A stretch of DNA of 24,185 bases from JBEKYD01 sp049509915 (GTDB lineage Bacteria; Acidobacteriota; Terriglobia; Bryobacterales; Bryobacteraceae), in NCBI GenBank assembly GCA_049509915.1, contig JBEKZL010000091.1, positions 1 through 24,185 of the forward strand. The letters run 5' to 3'. How positions within the stretch are numbered: position 1 is the stretch's first letter; each line of letters opens with the position of its first letter. The translations under genes were made by a program, and so were the position numbers. Below, piece after piece: positions 8,110 through 16,008 of this stretch. A model generated the notes under the pieces. That model saw only the letters and a list, made by a program, of their open reading frames with translations, had not been told where the DNA came from and did no database searches.

Positions 8110-8738
8110 GTACAGCGAACGGAAAGATGCGAATTCTGGTGGGGGAAGACCACCTGGTGGCACGGGTGGGAGTTTCGACCATTGTCAACATGCAGCCGGA
8201 CATGACGGTGGTGGCGGAAGCCGCCAATGGGCAACAGGCCGTGGAACTGTTCCGCAAGCACGTGCCGGACGTGGCACTGCTCGATCTGCGCATGCCGGTG
8301 ATGGGCGGAGTGGAAGCGGCCAATGTAATCCGGGCCGACTTTCCCCAGGCGCGCATGGTGGCGCTGACCACCTATGGCGGCGACGAAGATATCCGGCGGG
8401 CGCTGGCGGCCGGGTTTCAAGCCTACCTCACTAAGGACGTGCTGCACGACGAGCTGCTGAAGGCGATTCGCGCGGTGGTGGCCGGGCAGTCGTACCTGCC
8501 GGCCGCGGTGGCGGCAGCCTTGGCGGCGCAAATGCCGCGTCCGGACCTGAGCGCGCGCGAAATCCAGGTGCTGGAGCTGATCGTGCAGGGCATGGCCAAC
8601 AAGCAGATCGCGTATGCGCTGAGCATCGCCGAACACACCGTCAAGAATCACGTGAAGAACATTCTGAGTAAGCTGGGTGTGCAGGACCGGACGCAGGCCG
8701 CCACGGCGGCGATTCAGCGGGGGATCATTCATTTGTAG
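8106..8738 (+). CDS. LuxR/NarL-family response regulator
   Basis: This 210-residue regulator has an N-terminal receiver domain (about 8-125). Its acidic pocket is Glu14/Asp15, the phosphorylation site Asp60 is in LLDLRMPVMGG, the switch threonine is around 88-89, and Lys110 is in YLTK. A LuxR-type helix-turn-helix (about 147-207) contains the expected LSARExxVLxLIxxGxxNKxIA and TVKNHVKNILSKLG signatures. It should be phosphorylated by the kinase encoded immediately upstream, with which it overlaps by 4 bases, and then bind target promoters. The sialate O-acetylesterase gene 270 bases downstream is a candidate target by proximity only. The stop at 8738 is followed by a perfect 9-bp hairpin. 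Confidence 0.95.
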   Translation: MSTANGKMRILVGEDHLVARVGVSTIVNMQPDMTVVAEAANGQQAVELFRKHVPDVALLDLRMPVMGGVEAANVIRADFPQARMVALTTYGGDEDIRRALAAGFQAYLTKDVLHDELLKAIRAVVAGQSYLPAAVAAALAAQMPRPDLSAREIQVLELIVQGMANKQIAYALSIAEHTVKNHVKNILSKLGVQDRTQAATAAIQRGIIHL

Positions 8739-8755
8739 GGGCTGTTCCGCCTGCC

Positions 8756-8774
8756 CGCCGGTTGTCAACCGGCG
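8756..8774 (+). terminator. Perfect 9-bp hairpin after the two-component operon
   Basis: CGCCGGTTG-T-CAACCGGCG is a perfect inverted repeat with a single-base loop, 18 bases after the stop codon. It could end transcription, but no T-run follows. It has the same geometry (9-bp arms, 1-base loop) as the hairpin at 4989-5007, so it may instead be a solo REP-type palindrome. Confidence 0.45.
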
Positions 8775-8889
8775 CCCCGGCGGACGGTGCGCAGTCAGTA
8801 ACCTGGAGAGCGTCGTCAACGGAGCGGTTGTCGAAGACTGGACAGTCATTCCCCGACCGGTCCTAAGTGGAAAAGTCCTCCCAACAGGG

Positions 8890-8972
8890 GTGGGACAGAC
8901 GATCGTTATTTGTCGTCTGTCGAGCTGCGTCGCGAGCCGAGCCAGACCAAGAAAAGCGGTGGTCTGTCCCAC
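8890..8972. repeat. Inverted-repeat element with alternative hairpins
   Basis: The ends form a perfect 11-bp inverted repeat, GTGGGACAGAC (8890-8900) and GTCTGTCCCAC (8962-8972). Inside, GACAGACGA (8894-8902) also pairs perfectly with TCGTCTGTC (8913-8921). The left arm can therefore form either a small hairpin with a 10-base loop or the long outer stem. It lies just upstream of the sialate O-acetylesterase promoter and start. It resembles a small non-autonomous or REP-type element; I recall similar GGGACAG/CTGTCCC palindromes from acidobacterial genomes but cannot verify that here. Confidence 0.7.
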
Positions 8973-9007
8973 AATTGCTAGAATCTGGGTTTACGAGGTG
9001 CTGTTCA

Positions 9008-10507
9008 ATGCGTAAAATTGCGGAGTGTCTGATTGCCCTGTCGCTGGCGGGCGTAGTGGAGGCGGCGGTGAAACTGCCGGCGCTGATTTCCGATCACATG
9101 GTGCTCGTCTCCGGCGTGCCGGTGCGCATTTGGGGCACGGCCGACGCGGGCGAAGCGGTGCGCGTAGAACTGGAGGGGCGGACGGCGGCCACAACGGCGG
9201 ATGCCGGCGGTAAGTGGGTGGTATGGCTGAAACCGCTGATTGTGGCTGGACCGCTGGAGATGACTGTGGCGGGCTCCAATACGGTGGTCGTGCACGACGT
9301 GCTGGTGGGTGAAGTGTGGCTGGGCTCGGGGCAGTCGAACATGGAGTTTCCGCTCAGCCGCGCCATGCGGCACGAGGAAGAAATCGCTCATGCCGGTTAT
9401 CCGATGATCCGCCTGTTTCAGGTGAAGCACACGGTAGCGGAGCAGCCGGCCGACGACGTGACGGGCCAGTGGGAGGTTTCGACGCCGGAGAGCGCGGCAC
9501 ATTTCTCCGCGGTGGAGTATTTCTTCGGGCGCCATCTGCACGAGACGTTGCACGTTCCGGTGGGGCTGATCGAATCCGATTGGGGCGGCACGCCGGCGCA
9601 ATCCTGGACCAGCCGGGAAGCGTTGGAGGCCGATCCAGCGTTGAAGTTCGTGCTGGACGGCTGGGCTACGATTCTGGGCGATTATCCCGCCGCCAAAGCG
9701 CGCTACGACCAGCAGTTGGCGGCCTGGAACGAAGCCGCGGCCAAGGCCAAGGGAACAACCGCGCCGGCGCGGCCGGGGGCGCCACAGGGTCCCGGTCATC
9801 CAAACACACCGGCGGGCTTGTACAACGCCATGATTGCGCCGCTGACGCCGTACGCGATTCGCGGGGCGATCTGGTACCAGGGCGAGTCCAACGCCAACCA
9901 GGAGCATGCGTATCGTTATCGGAAGCTGTTCGCGGACATGATCGAGGACTGGCGCAACCGTTGGGGCGAGGGCGATTTTCCGTTTCTGTTCGTGCAACTG
10001 GCAAACTTCAAGAGCAACAGCTTTTGGCCGGTGCTGCGCGAATCGCAAACCGAAACGCTGCGCCTGGCGAAGACCGGCATGGCGGTGGCCATCGACGTGG
10101 GGGAATCGAAAGACATTCATCCCACCAATAAACAGGCGGTGGGGCTGAGGCTGGCGTTGGCGGCGTTACACGTGGCTTACGGCAAAGACGGCGAATACTC
10201 CGGGCCCTTGTACCGCGCGGCTACCGCCGAAGGCGATTCACTGCGGGTGTGGTTCGCGCATGCGGGCGGCTTGGGCGCAATAGGGGGCGGGGCGTTGACT
10301 GGATTCACAGTGGCGGGAAGCGATGGCAGCTTCGTCGCGGCGGACGCGCGCATCGAAGGCGAGACGGTGGTGGTTTCCAGCCCGCAAGTGAAGACACCGA
10401 TGGCGGTACGTTATGCCTGGGAAGACGACCCGGTATGTAACCTGATTAATGGCGCCGGGCTGCCGGCCAGCCCGTTCCGCTCCGACGAGCCGCACTACGG
10501 ACAATAG
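9008..10507 (+). CDS. Sialate O-acetylesterase family protein (SASA, SGNH hydrolase)
   Basis: This 499-residue exported esterase is expected to remove acetyl groups from sialic acids or from acetylated plant polysaccharides. A signal peptide spans about residues 1-19 (KIAECLIALSLAGVVEA). A beta-sandwich segment follows, then the SGNH core: nucleophile Ser110 in GSGQSNMEFPL, the IWYQGESNA block, and Asp369/His371 in KDIHPTNKQ completing the triad. The frame is open back to 8867, but that extension runs through the inverted-repeat element and resembles no known N-terminus. The ATG at 9008 has GAGGTG (8995-9000) seven bases upstream and begins the signal peptide, so it is the better start. A -10-like TAGAAT is at 8979-8984. 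The preceding operon encodes a propeller-type sensor system, making co-regulation for glycan use plausible but unproven. Confidence 0.9.
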   Translation: MRKIAECLIALSLAGVVEAAVKLPALISDHMVLVSGVPVRIWGTADAGEAVRVELEGRTAATTADAGGKWVVWLKPLIVAGPLEMTVAGSNTVVVHDVLVGEVWLGSGQSNMEFPLSRAMRHEEEIAHAGYPMIRLFQVKHTVAEQPADDVTGQWEVSTPESAAHFSAVEYFFGRHLHETLHVPVGLIESDWGGTPAQSWTSREALEADPALKFVLDGWATILGDYPAAKARYDQQLAAWNEAAAKAKGTTAPARPGAPQGPGHPNTPAGLYNAMIAPLTPYAIRGAIWYQGESNANQEHAYRYRKLFADMIEDWRNRWGEGDFPFLFVQLANFKSNSFWPVLRESQTETLRLAKTGMAVAIDVGESKDIHPTNKQAVGLRLALAALHVAYGKDGEYSGPLYRAATAEGDSLRVWFAHAGGLGAIGGGALTGFTVAGSDGSFVAADARIEGETVVVSSPQVKTPMAVRYAWEDDPVCNLINGAGLPASPFRSDEPHYGQ

Positions 10508-10736
10508 CGGCTTCGCGGCGTGCGACAGACCACGGACCGGGCACTTCAGATGTTATCGGGAAATCGGCGTTCCGCTTCAGGACAACTATTTCCTTGCAGT
10601 CGCTGCTCCGACTCGCGTCGTCGCACAGCGCAGCGGACCAAGGCGCCAGCTCACTGCATGCGGCTAAGCTTCCCTGCCCGTTCCGCGAGTCTCCGGCGCA
10701 CCGTCTACGCAGAAGGCAAGGAACCGTTCCCGAAAG

Positions 10737-11096
10737 CTAGGCTTTGGCCGCGGCTTTGGCGGCGCGTACGGCAGCCCACCGCTTCTTGGTGGCGGCGATG
10801 ATGGCTTTCCGGCCGGCGGCACTCAGGCGTCGCGTCTTCGCCTCCTTGACTGTGGCCGTTCCCGCATGCGTGGCGGCCCAGCGCTTGCGTTGCGCGGCGG
10901 CGATTCGCTCTCTGGCCTCCATACTAAGCGCTCTCTTGCCCCTCTTGGGCGCCGCCGCCGTCGTTTCGGGTGAAGCGGATGCTCCATTCCGCAACGCTCG
11001 CAGTTCCGCGATCTTCGCTTCGATCTGCGCCTTCTGATATTCAAAGCCCTGGATGGCGGCATCTATAATCTCAGGGTTCACTGGTAGTTTGGGCAT
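10737..11096 (-). CDS. Small basic protein with coiled-coil N-terminus and two LSxxxRxxIxxAxxKRWA repeats
   Basis: This 119-residue protein has a short helical, coiled-coil-like N-terminus (about residues 8-36, EIIDAAIQGFEYQKAQIEAK then IAELRAL). A linker precedes a Lys/Arg/Ala-rich tail with two aligned repeats, residues 54-75 and 88-109. Both follow the pattern R-x-LS-x-x-x-R-x-x-I-x-A-A-x-x-KRWAA. The layout suggests a nucleoid-associated or histone H1-like DNA-binding protein: oligomerisation helix first, basic tail second. I do not recognise a named family. The frame is open up to 11177, but the ATG at 11094-11096 has AAGGAAAA about 10 bases upstream and starts the conserved-looking part, so I chose it. 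It stands alone between two intergenic regions. Confidence 0.7.
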   Translation of the reverse strand: MPKLPVNPEIIDAAIQGFEYQKAQIEAKIAELRALRNGASASPETTAAAPKRGKRALSMEARERIAAAQRKRWAATHAGTATVKEAKTRRLSAAGRKAIIAATKKRWAAVRAAKAAAKA

Positions 11097-11375
11097 TTGT
11101 GAGTTTTCCTTCTTCTTATATTGACACGAGAGACACGCATAAGTAAAAAGAGGTACTTGCGTATCTCGTACTGGCAAGCACGGGCCGGCGCGCCGTTAGT
11201 CGGTCGGTGCGTCCGATATCGGGCGCCGTCACTCGGCGAACGGCGCGACTTCCGGTAACTGGCGAGGCTCTCGCGAGCGAATCCGCAGAACACACTCCGC
11301 TCGTATATCCAATCGGATTCCACGTTAGTTGTGTCATGCAATCTGCTTAGTACGCGGTTCGTCACACACCCTACA

Positions 11376-11405
11376 ACCGCTCCCTCACGGTCCCGGCTCG
11401 GACTG
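11376..11405. repeat. Possible dispersed repeat fragment
   Basis: The string CGCTCCCTCACGGTC followed by CCGGCTCGG resembles a short G+C-rich motif that I recall recurring between genes in Acidobacteriota and Planctomycetes. Translated forms give fragments such as SRDREGAV. There is only one copy in this window, so the call rests on memory. Confidence 0.3.
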
Positions 11406-11628
11406 ACGGCGGGAGTGGTTGGCACCGGGACACGTCACCGTAATTCGGAACGTGAGTACTGAGTACGTGGAAGCACGGGGGCCACATCGGAAGTGCGAAC
11501 TGGCAGGAGGCTTGGTTCTTGATTCAACCCAAGTATTGGCAGGCGCGAAGCGTGTGGAAACGCACTCGGCGCCGGTGACAGCGCGCCGCGGCTAGCGGCC
11601 GGCCGTCGAAACGGGCAACCATCCGGGC

Positions 11629-11634
11629 TACGAT
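11629..11634 (+). promoter_or_regulatory. -10-like box of the SYLF gene, leaderless spacing
   Basis: TACGAT lies exactly 6 bases before the ATG at 11641, which would place the transcription start on the start codon. No Shine-Dalgarno sequence is present in the gap (GTAAAG), which fits a leaderless transcript. The -35 region is weak. Confidence 0.4.
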
Positions 11635-11640
11635 GTAAAG

Positions 11641-12336
11641 ATGCGACTGACCAAGCTAACAGTAACGATCGCGCTGGGGTGCGCGCTGCTTCCCGGTGCG
11701 GATGAAAAAGACACGCGAAAAGTGGATGAACGGCTCGCCGACGCTTCCAGCCTGTTTTCGGAGATCATGGCTACGCCGGATCGCTCGATCCCGCAGGGCC
11801 TGCTCGACAGATCCCAGTGCGTGGTCCTGGTTCCGGGCATGAAGAAAGGCGCCTTCGTGTTCGGCGGGAAGTATGGCAAGGGTTTCGCCACGTGCCGCAG
11901 ACGGGGTGCGGACGGGTGGGGACCACCGGCGGCGATCCGCATCGAAGGTGGCAGCTTCGGGTTACAAATCGGGTTTTCTTCCTCCGACGTGGTGCTGCTG
12001 GTGATGAACGAACGCGGCATGAAAAAGCTGGAGCAGGATCACTTTACCATCGGCGGCGAGGCAACGGCCGCTGCCGGTCCGGTCGGCCGGGACGCCACCG
12101 CTCAAACCGATGTACTCATGATGGCGGAAATCCTATCGTGGTCGCGCTCGCGCGGGGCATTCGCGGGCGTTTCGCTGGATGGCTCCACGCTGCGCAACGA
12201 TCTGGACGAAAACGAAGCGCTCTACGGTAAGCGCTGGACCAGCCAGCAGATTCTGGAAAGCGGCGCGCCGATTCCCCCGGCAACCCAGCACTTGATTGAC
12301 CTGTTGGGTAAGTTCTCGCCGCGAAGATCGAAGTAG
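11641..12336 (+). CDS. Exported SYLF/Ysc84-domain lipid-binding protein
   Basis: This 231-residue protein has a signal peptide (about residues 1-20, cleavage before DEKD) followed by one SYLF (Ysc84, PF04366-type) domain over about 27-225. Diagnostic stretches are CVVLVPGMKKGAFVFGGKYG, GKGFATCRRR, IEGGSFGLQIGFSSSDVVLLVM, and the glycine-rich GGEATAAAGPVGRDATAQTD. It ends with the usual SRSRGAFAGVSLDGSTLRND and EALYGK. Eukaryotic SYLF proteins bind phosphoinositides; the bacterial ones are secreted or periplasmic and of unknown role. It is monocistronic and converges on the permease gene with only 30 bases between their ends. The ATG lacks a ribosome binding site; see the promoter at 11629. 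Confidence 0.9.
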   Translation: MRLTKLTVTIALGCALLPGADEKDTRKVDERLADASSLFSEIMATPDRSIPQGLLDRSQCVVLVPGMKKGAFVFGGKYGKGFATCRRRGADGWGPPAAIRIEGGSFGLQIGFSSSDVVLLVMNERGMKKLEQDHFTIGGEATAAAGPVGRDATAQTDVLMMAEILSWSRSRGAFAGVSLDGSTLRNDLDENEALYGKRWTSQQILESGAPIPPATQHLIDLLGKFSPRRSK

Positions 12337-12366
12337 ACGCAAACCCTTCTCGCAAGCACCGCTGGC

Positions 12367-14706
12367 TTAATCCGCCTGGCGAAGCAGAGTGGCGGGATTC
12401 AGCCGGGCCGCGCGCCAGGCGGCCGGCAGGGCAGCCAGAGTGACGCTGGCCAAAATCGACCCGGAGGAGGCCAGGCACGCAGGCCACGGAAATCGTTCAA
12501 AACCGGGCTGCCAGGCGCGCAGCAACGCGGACAACCAGAAACTGCCGGGAAGACTGAGCAACCATCCCGCTGCGGCGATGCGCCATGCGGCGGCCAGGAC
12601 AAGGCCGAGGATGCCGGCACGGGGTTCGCCGAGGGCCATGCGAATACCGAGCGCGGTTTGGGATTCGGTGACCCAGGCTCCGACGCCTGCGGCCAATCCG
12701 GCGGAGGCCACGGCCATGGCCAGTACGGAGAAACCTGCCAGAAGCCAGAGAGCGGCGCGGCGCGATTCCAGGCCGCGCTCCGCGTAGGGCGCTAGCGGGC
12801 GCGGGGTGATGCGTTCCAGGCGCGGATCTTCGCACCACACTGCCTGCCTAAATTGGGGGGCGAGGCTCGACGCACCGAGCGGAGTGCGGACGAAATAGAG
12901 AAAGCCTTCCATGGGCACTTGCAGGGAGGAGAGGTAGATAGCCGGCTCCGGGGGGCGGTCGATACCAAGATTGTGGGCGTCGGCCACTTCGCCGACGACA
13001 GTCACTTCCGGCCAGGGGCGCATGTGGCCGTTCCAGAAGCCCACCCGCAGGCGAGCGCCCACGCCGGATCCGTAGTGCTCGACGAATTTGTGGTTGACCA
13101 AAGCCACATAAGCCTGGCCCAGGCCATCGAGAGCAGTGAATTCCCTGCCCCGAACGACGGCGATGCCGAGCAGGCCTAAGAGCGCCGGGCTAGCCACTCC
13201 CACCACGGCTCGCGGCCGTTGGGCCAGCGGCAGGTTTTCGTTGGTACGTTCGAACCGGGCGCGGCGGCCAAAGGGGATTCCGGCACCGCCGGCAGCTTCG
13301 GTGACGCTGGGAATGGCCGACAGGCGGGCGATGGCGCGGCGATGAAAATCGATCATGCGCGCATCCGTATCGTAGCGGGCTTCGGGAAGGCCGATGCCGG
13401 CAACCACAATCTGGGCGGTGCGGAAGCCGGGGCCGGCCTGGAGAATTCCACGCAACTCGTCAAAGACCATCATGCCGGCGCTGAGCAAGGTCGCCGCGAG
13501 AGCTACTTGGGCCGCTAGCAAAATGGCGCGGCCGCGCACGGCGGCGGGTGAAGAAACGGCACCGCGGCGAAGCAGAGACTCATTCGCGGCCTCACGCAAC
13601 TGCCACAGCGGCGCGAGCGACGCCGACACGGCGGCGGCCAGCGCCGTCATACCGGCGAATGCAGCCATCGGCAGTCCGATCCCGAATGGGCTGATTCTGC
13701 GGTAGGTGCCGAGCTGATCGGCCAGAGCCGGAACGTGCTGCGCGAGCGAAAGCGCCAGTGCGGCAAGCGCCAGGCCCGCCAACCCCGCTGCCAGGCCCAG
13801 CCATAGACCCCGGGCCGCGTATTCGGCTGCCAGGCGCAGACGGCTCGCGCCCAGGCTCAAACGGATGGCGGATTCCCGCAGTTGGCGCGCCGCGGCCGCC
13901 AACAGGATACCCGCCGCGTTGACGGCGGCCAGTACCAGCGCAAGCCCTGCCGCCAGGCTCAGCAACAGCAGCGGGCGCGCGCTGTCGCCGAGGAAGCCGC
14001 GCTGCAGGCTCACCAATTCGAACGGAGTCCCACATAGGGCTTCGAGCTCGGCGCGGGCCGTGGCGCGGGAAACGCCAGGCCCCAGACGCGCGACCCCGCC
14101 CAAGGTGCGGACAGCGCGGTCGCAGCAATAGTCGGCACGATCGAGCGGGATATAGAGATCGGGAGTTTCGCCGTCCATGGGAAAGCGGAAATCGGGCGGC
14201 AAAACGCCGGCGACAAGATAGGCGACATCGTTCAAAGAAAAGACTTGGCCGACCGCATCGGGCCGGGCCCCATAGCGTCGGCACCAGAACGGATCGCTCA
14301 GCCAGGCTAGGCGATTCGAGCCGGCCATCTCATCGGACGCGCTGAAGCCGGTGCCCAGACGTGGCACCACGCCGAGCGCCTGGAAAAAACCGTGGGTCAC
14401 CATGCCGGAAATGACCACTTCCACCGGCGCGCTGCTGGAATCGGTGAAGCCCCAGGTGCGTTTGTGGAAGACGCCCATGGCGGCCGTGGTGCGCGCGTGG
14501 CCTTCGATATCGATCGCGTCGCCCCAGGAAACGCCGGGCTCGAGTTCCACCAGCCGCCCGGCATCAGGATATGGCGGCGGCCGCAACAGCAGCGCGTCGA
14601 ACAGGGTGTACATGGCGGTCGAAGCCGCCACTCCCAAACTGAGGGTGAGGATGCAGGCGAAGGTCGCCGCGGGCGTCCGCAACAAGCTGCGCGGGGAGGC
14701 GATCAT
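12367..14706 (-). CDS. ADOP-type MacB/FtsX-like ABC transporter permease
   Basis: This 779-residue permease has the duplicated MacB layout of the acidobacterial orphan permease family. A membrane helix lies near residues 13-35 (TFACILTLSLGVAASTAMYT). Then comes a periplasmic core domain (about 40-235), three or four helices (about 241-420) including the FtsX signature RQLRESAIRLSLGASRLRL, a second periplasmic domain (about 425-650), and four C-terminal helices ending AAWRAARLNPATLLRQ. The second FtsX signature is TESQTALGIRMALGEPRAGI. The frame is open to a TTG at 14799, but the ATG at 14704-14706 begins the conserved N-terminus (SPRSLLRTPA). It is slightly short for the family, which is usually 800-890 residues. 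No ATP-binding subunit gene is adjacent, which is normal for this orphan family. Substrate is unknown; export or lipoprotein/peptide extrusion is inferred from MacB. Confidence 0.9.
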   Translation of the reverse strand: MIASPRSLLRTPAATFACILTLSLGVAASTAMYTLFDALLLRPPPYPDAGRLVELEPGVSWGDAIDIEGHARTTAAMGVFHKRTWGFTDSSSAPVEVVISGMVTHGFFQALGVVPRLGTGFSASDEMAGSNRLAWLSDPFWCRRYGARPDAVGQVFSLNDVAYLVAGVLPPDFRFPMDGETPDLYIPLDRADYCCDRAVRTLGGVARLGPGVSRATARAELEALCGTPFELVSLQRGFLGDSARPLLLLSLAAGLALVLAAVNAAGILLAAAARQLRESAIRLSLGASRLRLAAEYAARGLWLGLAAGLAGLALAALALSLAQHVPALADQLGTYRRISPFGIGLPMAAFAGMTALAAAVSASLAPLWQLREAANESLLRRGAVSSPAAVRGRAILLAAQVALAATLLSAGMMVFDELRGILQAGPGFRTAQIVVAGIGLPEARYDTDARMIDFHRRAIARLSAIPSVTEAAGGAGIPFGRRARFERTNENLPLAQRPRAVVGVASPALLGLLGIAVVRGREFTALDGLGQAYVALVNHKFVEHYGSGVGARLRVGFWNGHMRPWPEVTVVGEVADAHNLGIDRPPEPAIYLSSLQVPMEGFLYFVRTPLGASSLAPQFRQAVWCEDPRLERITPRPLAPYAERGLESRRAALWLLAGFSVLAMAVASAGLAAGVGAWVTESQTALGIRMALGEPRAGILGLVLAAAWRIAAAGWLLSLPGSFWLSALLRAWQPGFERFPWPACLASSGSILASVTLAALPAAWRAARLNPATLLRQAD

Positions 14707-14884
14707 AACGCGCTCGATTGCCGGCGAATCACCGTAGAGCAGACTATTGCCTCTCGTCGTCTGCCCTTGAGCCGGCACTCGGCCCTCGTCTCTTGCCAAT
14801 CCCTTTTACACCACATCGAGAAGTCCTCGGATGGCAACCCAAGAAAGACACGGGCGCCCAGGTCCGCCCGACGCTAACGAAACT

Positions 14885-15823
14885 TTACGCCGGCTGTGCA
14901 GCGTGCACCGGCGAAAGCCAGCCGTGGCCATCCGGCGTGTCTCCGTGGACGATGGCGAAAAACGCTTTCTGCAATTTTTCGGTGACCGGTCCGCGGTGCC
15001 CGGCGCCGATGACGATCTTGTCGACCGACCGGATGGGAGTGATTTCGGCGGCCGTGCCGGAAAAGAAGACTTCGTCGGCGATATACAGCGACTCGCGCGG
15101 CACCAGTGTCTCGACCAGCGGAATCTCCAGTTCGCGGGCGAGAGTCAGAACCGTATCGCGAGTGATCCCCGGCAGCGCGCTGGAACCGATCGGCGGCGTG
15201 CTGATGCGCCCGTCGCGCACGACGTAAATGTTTTCACCCGAGCCTTCGCTGACGTAGCCGGCCGTATCGAGGGCGATACCTTCGCTATAACCGTTGGCCA
15301 GGGCTTCCATTTTGATAAGCTGCGAATTCATGTAATTGGCGCCGGCCTTGGCCAGCGCGGGCAGCGTGTTGGGAGCGATGCGGGTCCAGCTTGAGACACA
15401 CACGTCCACACCGCCGGCCAAGGCTTCCTCACCGAGATACTTGCCCCAGTTCCAGCACGCGATGTAGGTGTCGATAGGGTTGTTCGTCGGATTTACACCC
15501 ACCTCGCCATAGCCGCGCAGCACCACGGGGCGGATATAGCAGGAATCCATGCGATTGACGCGTACCGTTTCGAGAATGGCTTCGGCCATTTCCTCGCGGG
15601 TGTAGCCCAGATCTTCCATGCGGTAAATCTTGGCGGAATCGAACATGCGGCGGACGTGCTCCCTCAGCCGGAAAACGGCCGGACCGGCGGGCGTGGCGTA
15701 GCAACGGATGCCCTCAAACACCGAGCTGCCATAGTGCACCACATGAGACAATACGTGGATCTTGGCGTCCTCCCAGCGGATGAAACGGCCGTTGTGCCAG
15801 ATCTTTTCGGTGGGCGTCAACAT
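14885..15823 (-). CDS. ilvE: Branched-chain-amino-acid aminotransferase
   Basis: This 312-residue fold-type IV PLP enzyme catalyses the last step of valine, leucine and isoleucine synthesis, and their deamination. The start WHNGRFIRWEDAKIHVLSH and HYGSSVFEGIRCY are typical of IlvE. The PLP-binding lysine is Lys159 in LAKAGANYMNSQLIK, and Glu193 lies in SEGSGENIYVV. Both positions agree closely with E. coli IlvE (about 309 residues). Also present are the loop LPGITRDTVLTLA and FFSGTAAEITPI. The C-terminus (after GDTPDGHGWL) is a short alanine-rich tail. A perfect TATAAT lies 6 bases upstream of the ATG, suggesting a leaderless mRNA. It stands alone, away from other ilv/leu genes, with the permease gene downstream about 180 bases away on the same strand. 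Confidence 0.97.
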   Translation of the reverse strand: MLTPTEKIWHNGRFIRWEDAKIHVLSHVVHYGSSVFEGIRCYATPAGPAVFRLREHVRRMFDSAKIYRMEDLGYTREEMAEAILETVRVNRMDSCYIRPVVLRGYGEVGVNPTNNPIDTYIACWNWGKYLGEEALAGGVDVCVSSWTRIAPNTLPALAKAGANYMNSQLIKMEALANGYSEGIALDTAGYVSEGSGENIYVVRDGRISTPPIGSSALPGITRDTVLTLARELEIPLVETLVPRESLYIADEVFFSGTAAEITPIRSVDKIVIGAGHRGPVTEKLQKAFFAIVHGDTPDGHGWLSPVHAAQPA

Positions 15824-15829
15824 GGTTCG

Positions 15830-15835
15830 ATTATA
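15830..15835 (-). promoter_or_regulatory. -10 box of ilvE, leaderless spacing
   Basis: On the minus strand a perfect TATAAT is followed by CGAACC and then the ilvE ATG at 15823. The 6-base gap puts the expected transcription start on the A of the ATG. There is no ribosome binding site in the gap. No strong -35 box is visible at 16-18 bases. Confidence 0.6.
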
Positions 15836-15996
15836 GCGTGGGTCCCGATCCTTCGGATTCCCCTCCCAAAAGCATCATGCGAACCGATATAAATCCGTTC
15901 TCAGTACGTCGGGAGAATGGCGTCTCCCGTACTTGCTGTTCTTTCGCCCCTGCCATCAATATGGACTGCAGCCATACCACCCGTCTACATAGTGGC

Positions 15997-16002
15997 TAGA
16001 CT
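15997..16002 (+). promoter_or_regulatory. -10-like box, leaderless spacing
   Basis: TAGACT is followed by GGTGAC and then the ATG at 16009, the same 6-base gap as at ilvE and the SYLF gene. GGTGAC itself is not positioned to act as a ribosome binding site. Confidence 0.4.
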
Positions 16003-16008
16003 GGTGAC

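Larger units (their letters stand above)
11097..11640. other. Gene-free stretch between the basic protein and the SYLF gene
   Basis: I see no convincing gene here. Open frames are short, arginine-rich and lack ribosome binding sites. The stretch contains a perfect 9-bp inverted repeat, CGCGCCGTT (11189-11197) and AACGGCGCG (11239-11247), enclosing a region with a CGATATCG palindrome. It also contains a possible dispersed repeat at 11376-11405 and the promoter of the SYLF gene at its right end. Confidence 0.6.

Noticed and set aside
7530..8972. Long minus-strand open frame (480 codons) opposite the kinase and regulator
   Set aside because: It is antisense to two clear genes, encodes Arg/His/Pro-rich sequence with no domain, and its openness is explained by high G+C in the third positions of the real genes.
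8867..9007. N-terminal extension of the sialate O-acetylesterase from ATG 8867
   Set aside because: The extension is translated from the inverted-repeat element, precedes a normal signal peptide, and has no ribosome binding site, whereas ATG 9008 has GAGGTG at seven bases.
9005..10120. Minus-strand open frame of 371 codons across the esterase
   Set aside because: It is a shadow of the esterase, which has a signal peptide and a complete SGNH triad.
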